A DNA stretch of 64,000 nucleotides from Labilibaculum euxinicum (GTDB lineage Bacteria > Bacteroidota > Bacteroidia > Bacteroidales > Marinifilaceae): positions 62,001 to 126,000 of the forward strand of contig NZ_WTCR01000001.1 in NCBI RefSeq assembly GCF_009795715.1. Reading direction: 5' to 3'. How positions within the stretch are numbered: position 1 is the first letter of the stretch; every line of letters begins with the position of its first letter. The position numbers were made by a program, and so were the translations under genes. The notes beneath the pieces were generated by a model, which did not search any database, was not told the origin of the DNA, and was given only the letters and a program-made list of their open reading frames with translations. Shown one piece after another: positions 27,705 through 35,983 of the stretch.

Positions 27705-28877
27705 ATGAAGAAAAAAGTTGTAATCGGATTGTCGGGTGGAGTGGATTCCAGTGTTGCTGCGCATTTACTAATTGAGCAGGGATATGAGGTGGAAGCGCTT
27801 TTTATGCAGAACTGGAACGATACGGTTGGGTTAAAATCCGAAGAATGTCCATTTGAAGAAGATGTACTGTTTGCTCAAATGGTGGCTAAAAAATTGGGAA
27901 TTCCATTTCATTTTGTGGATTTAAGTGTGGAATACCGTGCAAAAGTTATCGATTACATGTTCTCGGAATATGAAAAAGGGCGTACTCCCAATCCGGATGT
28001 ACTTTGTAATCGCGAAATAAAATTTGATGTATTCCTGAAAAAAGCATTGGAACTGGGAGCTGATTATGTGGCTACCGGACACTACTGCCAAAAGGAAACC
28101 ATTATAAAGGATGGAAAAGAGATTCATCGGTTAATTGCCGGAGCTGATAACAATAAAGATCAGTCTTATTTCCTTTGTCAGTTATCGCAGGAACAATTGT
28201 CAAAAGCGATGTTTCCTATCGGACACATTATAAAACCTGAGGTTCGGGAAATTGCCCGTCGCGAAAAAATGGCCTCTGCCGAGAAAAAAGATTCTCAGGG
28301 CATTTGCTTTGTTGGGAAAGTTGATCTGCCTGTTTTCCTGCAGCAAAAGCTGAAAGCCATGAAGGGACAGATCATTGAAATTATGCCTGACAAAGCTGAT
28401 GAGATCATTCCAAAATCAGAAGCTTTGGCTGCTATTTCTGCTCCTTATCAATTTAAACCGGAACATGGAACTGTTGTTGGAGAACACAACGGCGCCCATT
28501 TCTTTACTGTTGGTCAGAGAAAAGGACTTAATGTTGGCGGAAAAAAAGAGCCATTATTTGTGATTGGAACCGATGTGGTGAAAAACATTGTGTACGTTGG
28601 CATGGGACACGGACATCCGTTACTAACCCGCAAGGCTTTATTTATTCCTAAAAATGAAGTGCATTGGATTCGTGAAGATTTAAGGCCAACTGAGGAATGC
28701 GAAAGAAGATACGATATCAGAATAAGATACCGACAGCCTTTGCAAAAAGGAACCATCTACTTCAAACAAGAAGGTTTGTACATACTTTTTGATGAGCCAC
28801 AAAGAGCTGTTGTTTCAGGACAATTTGCTGCCTGGTACGATGAAGGGGAACTGATTGGTTCAGGAGTGATTGACTAA
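27705..28877 (+). CDS. mnmA: tRNA-specific 2-thiouridylase MnmA
   Basis: Start set at the ATG at 27705 (390 aa); an upstream in-frame TTG at 27675 would add ten residues, but the ribosome site AAGGAGA lies between them and fits the ATG. PP-loop [12 protein letters not shown] near residue 8; first catalytic Cys in [12 protein letters not shown], second in [13 protein letters not shown]-terminal beta-barrel ([22 protein letters not shown], then RYRQP). The enzyme thiolates U34 of tRNAs for Lys, Glu and Gln, using ATP and a sulfur relay. Length is normal. It stands alone, ending at a terminator shared with the next convergent gene. Confidence 0.96.
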   Translation: MKKKVVIGLSGGVDSSVAAHLLIEQGYEVEALFMQNWNDTVGLKSEECPFEEDVLFAQMVAKKLGIPFHFVDLSVEYRAKVIDYMFSEYEKGRTPNPDVLCNREIKFDVFLKKALELGADYVATGHYCQKETIIKDGKEIHRLIAGADNNKDQSYFLCQLSQEQLSKAMFPIGHIIKPEVREIARREKMASAEKKDSQGICFVGKVDLPVFLQQKLKAMKGQIIEIMPDKADEIIPKSEALAAISAPYQFKPEHGTVVGEHNGAHFFTVGQRKGLNVGGKKEPLFVIGTDVVKNIVYVGMGHGHPLLTRKALFIPKNEVHWIREDLRPTEECERRYDIRIRYRQPLQKGTIYFKQEGLYILFDEPQRAVVSGQFAAWYDEGELIGSGVID

Positions 28878-28901
28878 AGAATTGAAAACAATTACATACA
28901 G

Positions 28902-28937
28902 AAGAGGCTGTCCAAAATAATGGACAGCCTCTTTAAA
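28902..28937. terminator. Bidirectional terminator after mnmA
   Basis: Arms AAGAGGCTGTCCA (28902-28914) and TGGACAGCCTCTT (28921-28933), a 13-bp perfect stem, shared by mnmA (+) and the type IX secreted protein gene (-). Confidence 0.88.
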
Positions 28938-28951
28938 TATAGTATAATCTA

Positions 28952-30775
28952 TTATTTCTTTATTATTTTTTTTGTAATGATTTCCTGATCTGTGATTAAT
29001 TTAACGACATAGGTACCAGATGGCGAATTACTCAAATCTATAGAATTTGTGGTACTTGTAACTTTTTTCTTAAGTAAAAGTTTTCCTGTTGAATTGTAAA
29101 TTTCAATGGAGCAATTATTGTCTGCAATTAAATTTCCAGGGATTTGAATATTAACTATATCTTCTACTGGATTAGGAAAAATTGTAATACTCGTAATTGC
29201 AGATCCAACATTCATTTGGGTATCGGCAAGTTGCTTAGAGTTTCCTTCTTCAGACAAGCCAACTTTTGATACAATTAATGGATCTGAATTAATGCTTAGG
29301 GGAACTGGCTCTATTCCTCCGCCACCACAATCTTTTACTCTCAAAAGCTTTGAATATTCTTGAGAGGATCCACATTCATTTGTACCCTTCACTCTTACAT
29401 AGGTAGTATAATGAATTCGCGTTTTAGTTTGAAAATGCACCTCTGAACCAGTTGAATTTTGATCAACATAAATATGGTAATTACGCCAATTGTAATGAAC
29501 TTGGGACTCTGGAGGATTATTTGCCCTTACTATGGCATATGCAATTTGATTTAAACAAGGTTCATTGGGATAAAATGATATATCGTATGGCTTTAAAGGT
29601 GATCCAACCCAAACTTCTTTCCGTGGTAGAGTAACTTCACCACATGCGCTGTTAATTGTAGCCTCAATCCAACCAGTGCCACTAAAACCAACTTGTTTGG
29701 CAGTTACGGTCTCTCCCACATTACCATTTGGAAAATTTATTGTAGGACTGGAAGTCCATGTTACACTTGTTCCTGAAGGCAAATTATTTAAATTATATAT
29801 TGAGCCAGAAGAACAAACCATATTAGAACCTGAGAGCGATGGATCTGGTTCATTTGGATCCCAATTATATAGCGTGATTGTTTTACTTTCTTTCAAACTA
29901 GTACAACCATTCACAATAACCGATATAGTTCCTCCTGAAAGACCATCAGGCATTACTTTAACAACATTTGAATTAGTACCACTTGTCCAAGTCCAGCTTG
30001 CAGGTTTTGTCCATTGGTATGTTGCATTTGGAACGCTTCCAATATTTAAAGTAATTTCTTTTGGTTTGCCACATACGGTTGTGGAGATGGAACTTACAAT
30101 ATTGTTATCACTTCTTATAATTGTTTTTGATCTATATTCCGATTTAGACTGGCCAGTACATTCAGGAACACCACGAACCTTTATTTTACCTCCAGTACAA
30201 TTATCTGGAATAACTGTAATACTAATATTATGAGTTTTTATTGGAGTAGTTCCATCGCTAATTGTACCGTTGTATTCCCAACCAGCCGGAATTATCCATT
30301 CATAATCATTTACTGGTTTCTCAATATTTTCATAACATTCAGGATAATACAAAAGTGGAATTGTGTATGTAACAGGAGTATTATCACCGGGATTAATGCT
30401 AAAGTCGCCTTTTGTGAAACCCGCAGGAAGCACATCTTTTAGCGACATAACTCTTACTATCTTTTTACTGTTACCTATTTCATGCAAAGTCTTATTGCCA
30501 TCATTATCGTACGCAATCCTATATGTTCTTACTCTTACATAATGTTCTTCATTGGAGTCATTCCATGAAACCCAAGCATCTGAATCGTTCATGCCACTAA
30601 TAATAGTGCCTCCCTTAATCGTCCATACCCATTCATATAAATCATCATTTTGATAATTGCATTTGTACAAATAACTATAATTGGGACAACGAGCTTGACT
30701 CTCGCCTGTAATAGAAGCATTAGCAATAAAACTAAACAGTACGAGACTTAGTATCAAGTATAATTTTTTCATCAT
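28952..30775 (-). CDS. Type IX secreted surface protein with PKD-like repeats
   Basis: A 607-aa protein with signal peptide (1-20, SFIANA). Residues 25-490 contain five or six immunoglobulin/PKD-like segments recognisable by YEWVWTIKGGTIISG, YEWIIPAGWEYNG, YQWTKPASWTWTSG and VTWTSSPTINF, each with paired cysteines nearby. The last 80 residues are a type IX secretion sorting domain: ITIFPNPVEDIVNIQ, then SSTGKLLLKK-like and GTYVVKLITDQEIITKKIIKK. Probable role is adhesion or extracellular structure; no catalytic motif was seen. The sequence directly upstream of its start holds the 42-bp tandem array, so its promoter lies next to or inside that array. Confidence 0.85.
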   Translation of the reverse strand: MMKKLYLILSLVLFSFIANASITGESQARCPNYSYLYKCNYQNDDLYEWVWTIKGGTIISGMNDSDAWVSWNDSNEEHYVRVRTYRIAYDNDGNKTLHEIGNSKKIVRVMSLKDVLPAGFTKGDFSINPGDNTPVTYTIPLLYYPECYENIEKPVNDYEWIIPAGWEYNGTISDGTTPIKTHNISITVIPDNCTGGKIKVRGVPECTGQSKSEYRSKTIIRSDNNIVSSISTTVCGKPKEITLNIGSVPNATYQWTKPASWTWTSGTNSNVVKVMPDGLSGGTISVIVNGCTSLKESKTITLYNWDPNEPDPSLSGSNMVCSSGSIYNLNNLPSGTSVTWTSSPTINFPNGNVGETVTAKQVGFSGTGWIEATINSACGEVTLPRKEVWVGSPLKPYDISFYPNEPCLNQIAYAIVRANNPPESQVHYNWRNYHIYVDQNSTGSEVHFQTKTRIHYTTYVRVKGTNECGSSQEYSKLLRVKDCGGGGIEPVPLSINSDPLIVSKVGLSEEGNSKQLADTQMNVGSAITSITIFPNPVEDIVNIQIPGNLIADNNCSIEIYNSTGKLLLKKKVTSTTNSIDLSNSPSGTYVVKLITDQEIITKKIIKK

Positions 30776-30820
30776 TAAGTTGTTTTAATTATTAATATCT
30801 TTTTTTATCAAACACCAACT

Positions 30821-31114
30821 GCAAGCTTACAAAGCACATTTTATTTTTATCAAGCTATACTTGTAGGCTTACACAGTGCATTTTCATTTTGGAAAGTATG
30901 CTGTGCAAGCTTACATGCACTATTTTTTTTTTGAAAAGTATAACGTGTAAGCTTACATCGAACATTCTGTATTTTTAAAATAGGCTTTGTAATGCTGCAC
31001 GAGCCATTTTTACTTTTGAGAGTATGCTATGAAAACTTGCAAGAGGTATTTTATTTTTGAAAAGTATGCCATGCAAGTTTACACGGCATACTTTTCTTTT
31101 TTTCTGAGAGCTTA
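30821..31114. repeat. Array of seven diverged 42-bp tandem units
   Basis: Units start at 30821, 30863, 30905, 30947, 30989, 31031 and 31073, each exactly 42 bp with no insertions or deletions; a partial unit may precede. The shared pattern is G(C/T)AAGCTTACA at the start, then CATTTT and TTTGAAAAGTATGC. Units differ by many substitutions. The last two form a 12-bp perfect hairpin (31059-31070 with 31085-31096). Stops interrupt all long frames, so it is not a gene. The array is cut at 31114 by a mobile-element end. Confidence 0.85.
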
Positions 31115-31306
31115 TACCAAATTAAGATCAAAACTCATCTTATAAAATAGTCCCTTTTAAAATCAAGTCATACACTGATAAGAACGGCTTGTATTTAGTC
31201 AGAGCATGACAAGCTGATATTTTAAGCAGGATTTTCAGCAACGGCCAATTCTTCCTTAATTTTTTTTCGGGAAACAGCTTTCGGAAACAGGCGGTTGGCA
31301 AAAGTT
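31115..31306 (-). mobile_element. Left end and flank of a MITE-related element overlapping an unknown gene
   Basis: It begins TACCAAATTAAGATCAAAAC, almost the same end as the 161-bp elements, and is preceded by TTA. The first 35-40 bp, including CTTATAAAAT, match those elements; the rest differs. The segment runs into the 3-prime end of the 223-aa gene and is duplicated at 32198-32387. No matching right end was found between 31893 and 32195. Confidence 0.55.
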
Positions 31307-31893
31307 TTGCCAAACATCTTTATGGCATCGAGGTAATTGAATTCATATTGCCTGCGCAAGTTGGCCTGTGCCACTTCTTCGTTGGCAACAGCAGTTCGCA
31401 CTTTGGTATTGGCCTGCTGTAATGCAGCGATGGAAGTTCGCACTTTGCTTATAGCTTCGCTTAAAAGAGGCAATTGAGCAACCAAAACATGTTCTTCGCC
31501 CAACGATTTGATGCGCTCTTGTATTTCTTCTGCTGCATCTACCTTTTTTGTGATCGGAAAGCGAAGAATAGTGGAATATCCTCCGTTGGGAAATAATAGC
31601 TTATGAACCGGACGACCTGGATTTTCCCTGTCGTATTGCTTGGCCGTATCCGATATGGTTCTGATCCGATCATCCAACCCACCCGAATTAAACACCAAAT
31701 CATCATAAGAGTTGTCGTGCAATAATTTTTCCTTTTTGGTTTCGCTGCTTTTTGTTTCCAAATCGGTGATAAAAGGATCAATTGCACCAGCCAATTCAGT
31801 GGCTCCTTTTGTTTGTTTGCATCTTCGGGAATGACGAAGCGCACTGTTTATGTGCACTTCGGAGGACATCGCATCATTTAATTTACCTGCCAT
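31222..31893 (-). CDS. Unrecognised 223-aa helical protein within repeated DNA
   Basis: ATG start; no signal peptide or membrane segments, so cytosolic. I do not recognise the family. Residues about 60-120 include LVFNSGGLDDRIRTISDTAKQYDRENPG and PVHKLLFPNGGYSTI; residues about 125-205 are long helices rich in Ala, Glu and Gln (SEAISKVRTSIAALQQANTKVR), probably coiled coil; the C-terminus is NRLFPKAVSRKKIKEE. The last 28 codons and the DNA after the stop are repeated, broken, at 32304-32387. Association with a transposon-like end suggests the gene travels with, or was captured by, a mobile element. Base composition is less AT-rich than neighbours (many GC-rich Ala/Gly codons), which also suggests a different origin. 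Confidence 0.6.
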   Translation of the reverse strand: MAGKLNDAMSSEVHINSALRHSRRCKQTKGATELAGAIDPFITDLETKSSETKKEKLLHDNSYDDLVFNSGGLDDRIRTISDTAKQYDRENPGRPVHKLLFPNGGYSTILRFPITKKVDAAEEIQERIKSLGEEHVLVAQLPLLSEAISKVRTSIAALQQANTKVRTAVANEEVAQANLRRQYEFNYLDAIKMFGKTFANRLFPKAVSRKKIKEELAVAENPA

Positions 31894-32197
31894 TGTTATC
31901 TGATTTAAATTATTAATAAAATCTCACCTATGTGAGTGATTTGTAATCCCAATCTCTTAATCCGATCCATCTCACGCCTCTTAACTCTTACAAATAATCT
32001 TTATCCTCCTTCTCCCCTACTTATCTACTAATTATTTTTATGATCACCCCTAAACTTAATACATCTTTATTTAACATGCAAATATGCAGGTCGAATATTA
32101 ATTCCAAATTATCAACTTAAGCGAAATAAAAGTCAATTCATCATCCATTAAAAGACATTCAACACATAGAAACATTAGGGAAACAAGCTATGCGAAA
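31894..32197. other. Intergenic, no gene seen
   Basis: About 300 bp of AT-rich sequence upstream of the 223-aa gene. A small hairpin CTCAC-CTAT-GTGAG near 31922-31936 is the only structure seen; no frame of note. Confidence 0.5.
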
Positions 32198-32396
32198 TAC
32201 CAAATCCAGATCAAAACTCATCTTATAAAATAGTCCCTTTAAAATCAATTCATACTCTGACAAGAACGGCTTGTATATAGTCAGAGCATGACAAGCTGAT
32301 ATTTTAAGCAGGATTTTCAGCAACGGCCAATTCTTCCTTATTTTTTTTTGGGAAACAGCTTTCGGAAACAGGCGGTTGGCAAAAGTTAAGCTGGTA
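32198..32396 (-). pseudogene. MITE-like derivative carrying a truncated, frameshifted copy of the 223-aa gene end
   Basis: It begins TACCAAATCCAGATCAAAAC and ends TTAAGCTGGTA, so it has both inverted ends, unlike the parent copy. Bases 32198-32387 match 31115-31306 closely, including about 28 codons of the gene, but one base is lost in a T/A run near 32341, shifting the frame, and the match stops abruptly at AAAAGTT. The flanks are AAA and TAA, so any target duplication is imperfect. Confidence 0.65.
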
Positions 32397-32404
32397 TAAG
32401 ACAC

Positions 32405-32437
32405 AAAAAAAGCCGTTCAAATTGAACGGCTTTTTTG
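32405..32437. terminator. Terminator after the LtaS-like gene
   Basis: Arms AAGCCGTTCAA and TTGAACGGCTT around a 1-base centre within 32405-32437, with A/T runs on both sides; oriented to end the minus-strand LtaS-like gene, and possibly bidirectional. Confidence 0.82.
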
Positions 32438-32453
32438 TTTGCTGTATGGCTTA

Positions 32454-34286
32454 CTATCTAGCCAGAAAATCTTCATTCAGATACTGCAGTAAGGCTTTCC
32501 AATTTTCTCTGTTATCTGCACTTTCACCTTCTTCATGAATGTATTTATTCGAAGTTAAATCGAATACACTTCTTTCATTTTCGTCGATGTAACCGAAACC
32601 GTTGTTGTAATCAAAATAGGCATATCCTTTCTGATCTGCGGCCAATAAATCTTTTCCAAAAATAAACTCATCGGCATTTATATTTAACTGAGACAAGAGA
32701 GTATTTGCCATATCCGGCTGACATCCAAATTTGTCAACAACAAGATTTTTTTGATTTAAAGCACCACCTAACCACAACATGGGTATCTGATACTTTATAA
32801 AATCACTTGGTACACTTTTATCAATGTATCTGGTACCATGATCGGCAACCAATATCAGTATTGTATTCTCCCAGGCTTCTGTTTTTTTGAAATCAGCAAT
32901 GAATTTACCCAAACATTTATCGGTATAATTAACCGAATTTAAGAACCGCTCATCTTCGCTGTTTCCTTTAATCACCTTTTCCATAGGAACATCAAATGGC
33001 TCATGACTGCTTAAGGTGAAGTATACTTTAAAGAATGGCTTCGTTTCCGATTTAATATCCTTTAGCAATCTTTCAAATACATATTCGTCATGCACACCCC
33101 ATTTTGAATTGTATAAATCCTCCGAAAAATCAAACATGGTAACCAATCGATCAAAGCCGGTATTCATGAGATATGAATTTATATTCGCAAAACGAATATC
33201 GCCGCCATAATAGAATGCTGAAGAGTAATTTTGCTTCGTAAACTTCCGGCATAAACTTGGAATGCTTTGAGTTTTCTTGGTATAGGAAATAACACTGCGC
33301 TGCGGCAAGGATGGGTATCCGCTCAGCAATCCAACAATTCCGATTTTTGAACGATCGCCAATTGCATAAAAATTAGAAAACAAAACACCTTCTTTGGTCA
33401 ATTCATCGAAATTAGGCGTTGCTCCCTGATATCCTCCCAATGAACCAATTGCCTTACTGGTAAAACTCTCGAGCATTACCACAACAACATTAGGTTTCTT
33501 GCCTTTAATCACCTGCAGCCGTTCAGAATTGGGATTGCATTTTAAGCCGGCAATCGTACTTTTCAACTGATCTTCGTTCAGGAACTTAAACTGTTTCCCA
33601 TCTTTTCCAATCTTCTTTAATGAGTAAGAAAAGTTCCATACCGGATTTACCGCTACATGGTTCGCAAAAGTACTTTGAGAGAAATATACAAATCCAACAT
33701 TCATAGGAGCAATACCAAAACCTCCCCTTATCGGGATAATCATACCGGCGGTAATGAATAATAGAACGGGAATCCATTTGTAATTGATCGGTTTGATCTT
33801 TTCAAGGTTTACAATTACAAACTTCCTTAAACAGATGTATGAGGCTGTTGATGTAAGAATGAACAGAACAAACAGCAGTAAATGTGTTGAAAGTGTAGTT
33901 GAAGCCATCGCTTCTTTTGGAGTTTTCAGATAACTTAACACTGTTGCATCCAAATGAAAGCCCCAATTTCGATACAACTCCAAATTAGGAATCAAAATCA
34001 TGATGAAAATAAGACCAACTACCGAATAGATAACGGTAAACAGACCTTTTAACTTTTTCGCCGGCAACCAGAATGTTACAGTCAAAATCAGTCCGCTCAA
34101 AAGAAGAATATATCCCATTAAGGATAAGTCGTGACGTGCACCGGAAACGAAAGCCTTTGCTATTTCGAAAAAAGACTGCCCCTCCAGCAAATCCCATTGA
34201 TACAATACAAACAGCAATCGGAAAACAAAGAAAAACGCCATCCAAAACAATCCGGCTGACAGTAAATAAAACAATCTATTTTTCAT
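32454..34286 (-). CDS. LtaS-like sulfatase-superfamily transferase, membrane bound
   Basis: Start set at the ATG at 34286 (610 aa); the longer frame begins at a TTG four codons earlier. Five hydrophobic segments occupy residues 1-200 and an alkaline-phosphatase/sulfatase domain the rest: VVVMLESFTSKA (metal-binding Glu), GDRSKIGIVGLLSGYP (the nucleophile position, Ser here where LtaS has Thr), SSHEPFDVP, and VADHGTRY (Asp, His). LtaS-like enzymes transfer phosphoglycerol or phosphoethanolamine from phospholipid head groups to glycans, releasing diacylglycerol. It is the third gene of a cluster with a PAP2 phosphatase and a diacylglycerol kinase-type protein, which fits recycling of that lipid. 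The acceptor is unknown, since lipoteichoic acid is not known in Bacteroidota. Confidence 0.88.
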   Translation of the reverse strand: MKNRLFYLLSAGLFWMAFFFVFRLLFVLYQWDLLEGQSFFEIAKAFVSGARHDLSLMGYILLLSGLILTVTFWLPAKKLKGLFTVIYSVVGLIFIMILIPNLELYRNWGFHLDATVLSYLKTPKEAMASTTLSTHLLLFVLFILTSTASYICLRKFVIVNLEKIKPINYKWIPVLLFITAGMIIPIRGGFGIAPMNVGFVYFSQSTFANHVAVNPVWNFSYSLKKIGKDGKQFKFLNEDQLKSTIAGLKCNPNSERLQVIKGKKPNVVVVMLESFTSKAIGSLGGYQGATPNFDELTKEGVLFSNFYAIGDRSKIGIVGLLSGYPSLPQRSVISYTKKTQSIPSLCRKFTKQNYSSAFYYGGDIRFANINSYLMNTGFDRLVTMFDFSEDLYNSKWGVHDEYVFERLLKDIKSETKPFFKVYFTLSSHEPFDVPMEKVIKGNSEDERFLNSVNYTDKCLGKFIADFKKTEAWENTILILVADHGTRYIDKSVPSDFIKYQIPMLWLGGALNQKNLVVDKFGCQPDMANTLLSQLNINADEFIFGKDLLAADQKGYAYFDYNNGFGYIDENERSVFDLTSNKYIHEEGESADNRENWKALLQYLNEDFLAR

Positions 34287-34325
34287 GAAATCATTCAATT
34301 AATCAACTTAAAAATATGCTTATGG

Positions 34326-35000
34326 TTATTTTAGGATATAAAAAACCGACAAAAGCATTACTATAATTTGCAGACTGCCCAACAGTGCAATTTGATGAAT
34401 TCCCGCAATAGGATGAGTTCGCTGCTTCGGTTTGCAAATTAAACTAGGCTTAGAATATTTTTGCAGCAATGAATACACAAAATAGGCTGATAAAGTTCCT
34501 ATTAATGCGCCAACAATTATATCTCCAGGATAATGAACCCCCAAATAAATTCGCGAATAGGATACCAAAACTGCCCAGAAAATTACAAATACACTTGTTA
34601 CCCGATTCTTAAACAACAAGGAAACAAACACCGCCAAGCCAAATGAATTTGATGCATGCGATGATGCAAAACCATATTTTCCACCCGTATATCCTTTTAC
34701 AATATGCACTAAATGACTAAATGATGGATCTCTGGAAGGTCTGAATCGTTTAAAAATAGGTTTAAACACTCCCGAAGCAATTTGATCACTTAAAACAATT
34801 ACCAGAAGTATGCTTAGGATGATTAAAGCTCCTTTTCTCCAGCCAAATGTGTTGATTACAGCAGCAACTATCACAAAATAGAATACAAACCAAATTACTT
34901 TCCCCGATGTCAACATCATGAATGTATCCCAAAAAGGATTGTGCTGGCCATTGAAAAACAACAGCAATTCTTTGTCTAAACTAAGCAACCAATCTAACAT
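34326..35000 (-). CDS. PAP2 family membrane phosphatase
   Basis: A 224-aa integral membrane protein with about five segments. The three PAP2 signature blocks are present: KPIFKRFRPSRDP (K-x6-RP), FASSHASNSF (in place of PSGH) and SRIYLGVHYPGDIIVG (SR-x5-H-x3-D). The family dephosphorylates lipid phosphates such as phosphatidic acid or undecaprenyl pyrophosphate at the periplasmic face. It is 19 bp downstream of the diacylglycerol kinase-type gene and 39 bp upstream of the LtaS-like gene, all on the minus strand. Confidence 0.9.
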   Translation of the reverse strand: MLDWLLSLDKELLLFFNGQHNPFWDTFMMLTSGKVIWFVFYFVIVAAVINTFGWRKGALIILSILLVIVLSDQIASGVFKPIFKRFRPSRDPSFSHLVHIVKGYTGGKYGFASSHASNSFGLAVFVSLLFKNRVTSVFVIFWAVLVSYSRIYLGVHYPGDIIVGALIGTLSAYFVYSLLQKYSKPSLICKPKQRTHPIAGIHQIALLGSLQIIVMLLSVFYILK

Positions 35001-35019
35001 GCTTCTCTATTTTATAATG

Positions 35020-35892
35020 TTACATTTTCATTTTCACCACTTCAATCTGTTTCAAAATTTCAATACTTAGAGTCTCCTTCAATTTTTTAGGCTCGCCATC
35101 TACATGATAAGTTTCAGAATTTGAATCAATTACCAAACTACTGGCTTTTACAAACTGCACATATTTTGAATTCTTCAACTTTCCTAAAAACAAACGAACT
35201 ACGAAGTTTGGCACTACATAAAAAGGAATTTTTTTTATCAAAACCAAATCGAACAAGCCGTCGTTGCAGACAGCCTTTGGAGCAATCAAAGCATTGTTCC
35301 CAAATTGCCGGGTATTAGCAATGTTGATCATATGATATTTGCCCTCAATAACAGAACCATTAACATTGACTTTCGCCTGTATGGGTTTGTATTTTAAAAG
35401 CGCTTGAATGGTGCAATACACGTAGGTCTTTAGTCCTCGTGCAGGCATCTTTTCAAATTCAGTTGCCACATAACTATCAAAGCCTAAACCAGCCATGTTG
35501 CCACATAGTTCATTGTTTATCTTTATGACATCAACTTTTTCAGTTCCACCTTTTAAAATCTGATCCAGTAATTTTTTAATATTGCCATCAAAACCTAACT
35601 CACGGGCGAAACCATTGCCTGAACCATTAGGTAAAACAGCTAATTTTAGCTTGGAATATTTAATCAGATATTTAAGTGTCGTATTTATGGTACCATCGCC
35701 TCCGCAAATAATAAGTACTTTGTATTTTTCCGCTTTAGCGGTCAAAAAAACATCAAATTCCTCCAAAGAATTACTGACAAAATAATCAACTTTAGGAGCA
35801 AGCTCTTTAAATTTCTCAAGAATCTTACCCGAATTGGTCCCGGAGTGAGGATTGATAACAAAAATGATATCCTGTAAGTTTATTTTTTCCAT
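35020..35892 (-). CDS. Diacylglycerol kinase family (DagK/YegS type) lipid kinase
   Basis: A 290-aa soluble protein. N-terminal nucleotide-binding part: VINPHSGTNSGK, then the GGDGTIN loop near residue 78-84 and LPNGSGNGFAREL near 103-115; C-terminal beta domain with GLGFDSYVA, NDGLFDLVLIKK and HVDGEPKK. It phosphorylates diacylglycerol or a related lipid using ATP. Next to a LtaS-like transferase, which releases diacylglycerol, and a PAP2 phosphatase, so a role in recycling diacylglycerol to phosphatidic acid is a reasonable inference. Some members act on sphingoid bases, which also occur in Bacteroidota, so sphingosine kinase activity is an alternative. Confidence 0.88.
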   Translation of the reverse strand: MEKINLQDIIFVINPHSGTNSGKILEKFKELAPKVDYFVSNSLEEFDVFLTAKAEKYKVLIICGGDGTINTTLKYLIKYSKLKLAVLPNGSGNGFARELGFDGNIKKLLDQILKGGTEKVDVIKINNELCGNMAGLGFDSYVATEFEKMPARGLKTYVYCTIQALLKYKPIQAKVNVNGSVIEGKYHMINIANTRQFGNNALIAPKAVCNDGLFDLVLIKKIPFYVVPNFVVRLFLGKLKNSKYVQFVKASSLVIDSNSETYHVDGEPKKLKETLSIEILKQIEVVKMKM

Positions 35893-35983
35893 ATAAATTA
35901 TTGGTGCACGGCTCTAGTATCTCCTGTTAGGAAGTGATATCGATATTCCAGTTCTTATTAAATTGAGCCCAAAAATAGACAAA

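Noticed and set aside
29676-30233. 185-aa plus-strand frame inside the type IX secreted protein gene
   Set aside because: Antisense to a protein with signal peptide, PKD-like repeats and sorting domain; no start signal or domain.
31059-31111. Hairpin as terminator of the 223-aa gene
   Set aside because: The T run follows only on the plus strand, opposite to the direction of that gene.
30821-31114. CRISPR array
   Set aside because: Units are contiguous with no unique spacers of constant repeat-spacer structure, the repeats are too diverged, and no cas genes are nearby.
32159-32404. 81-aa minus-strand frame
   Set aside because: Its first residues match the end of the 223-aa gene, then the frame shifts; treated as a broken element copy, not a gene.
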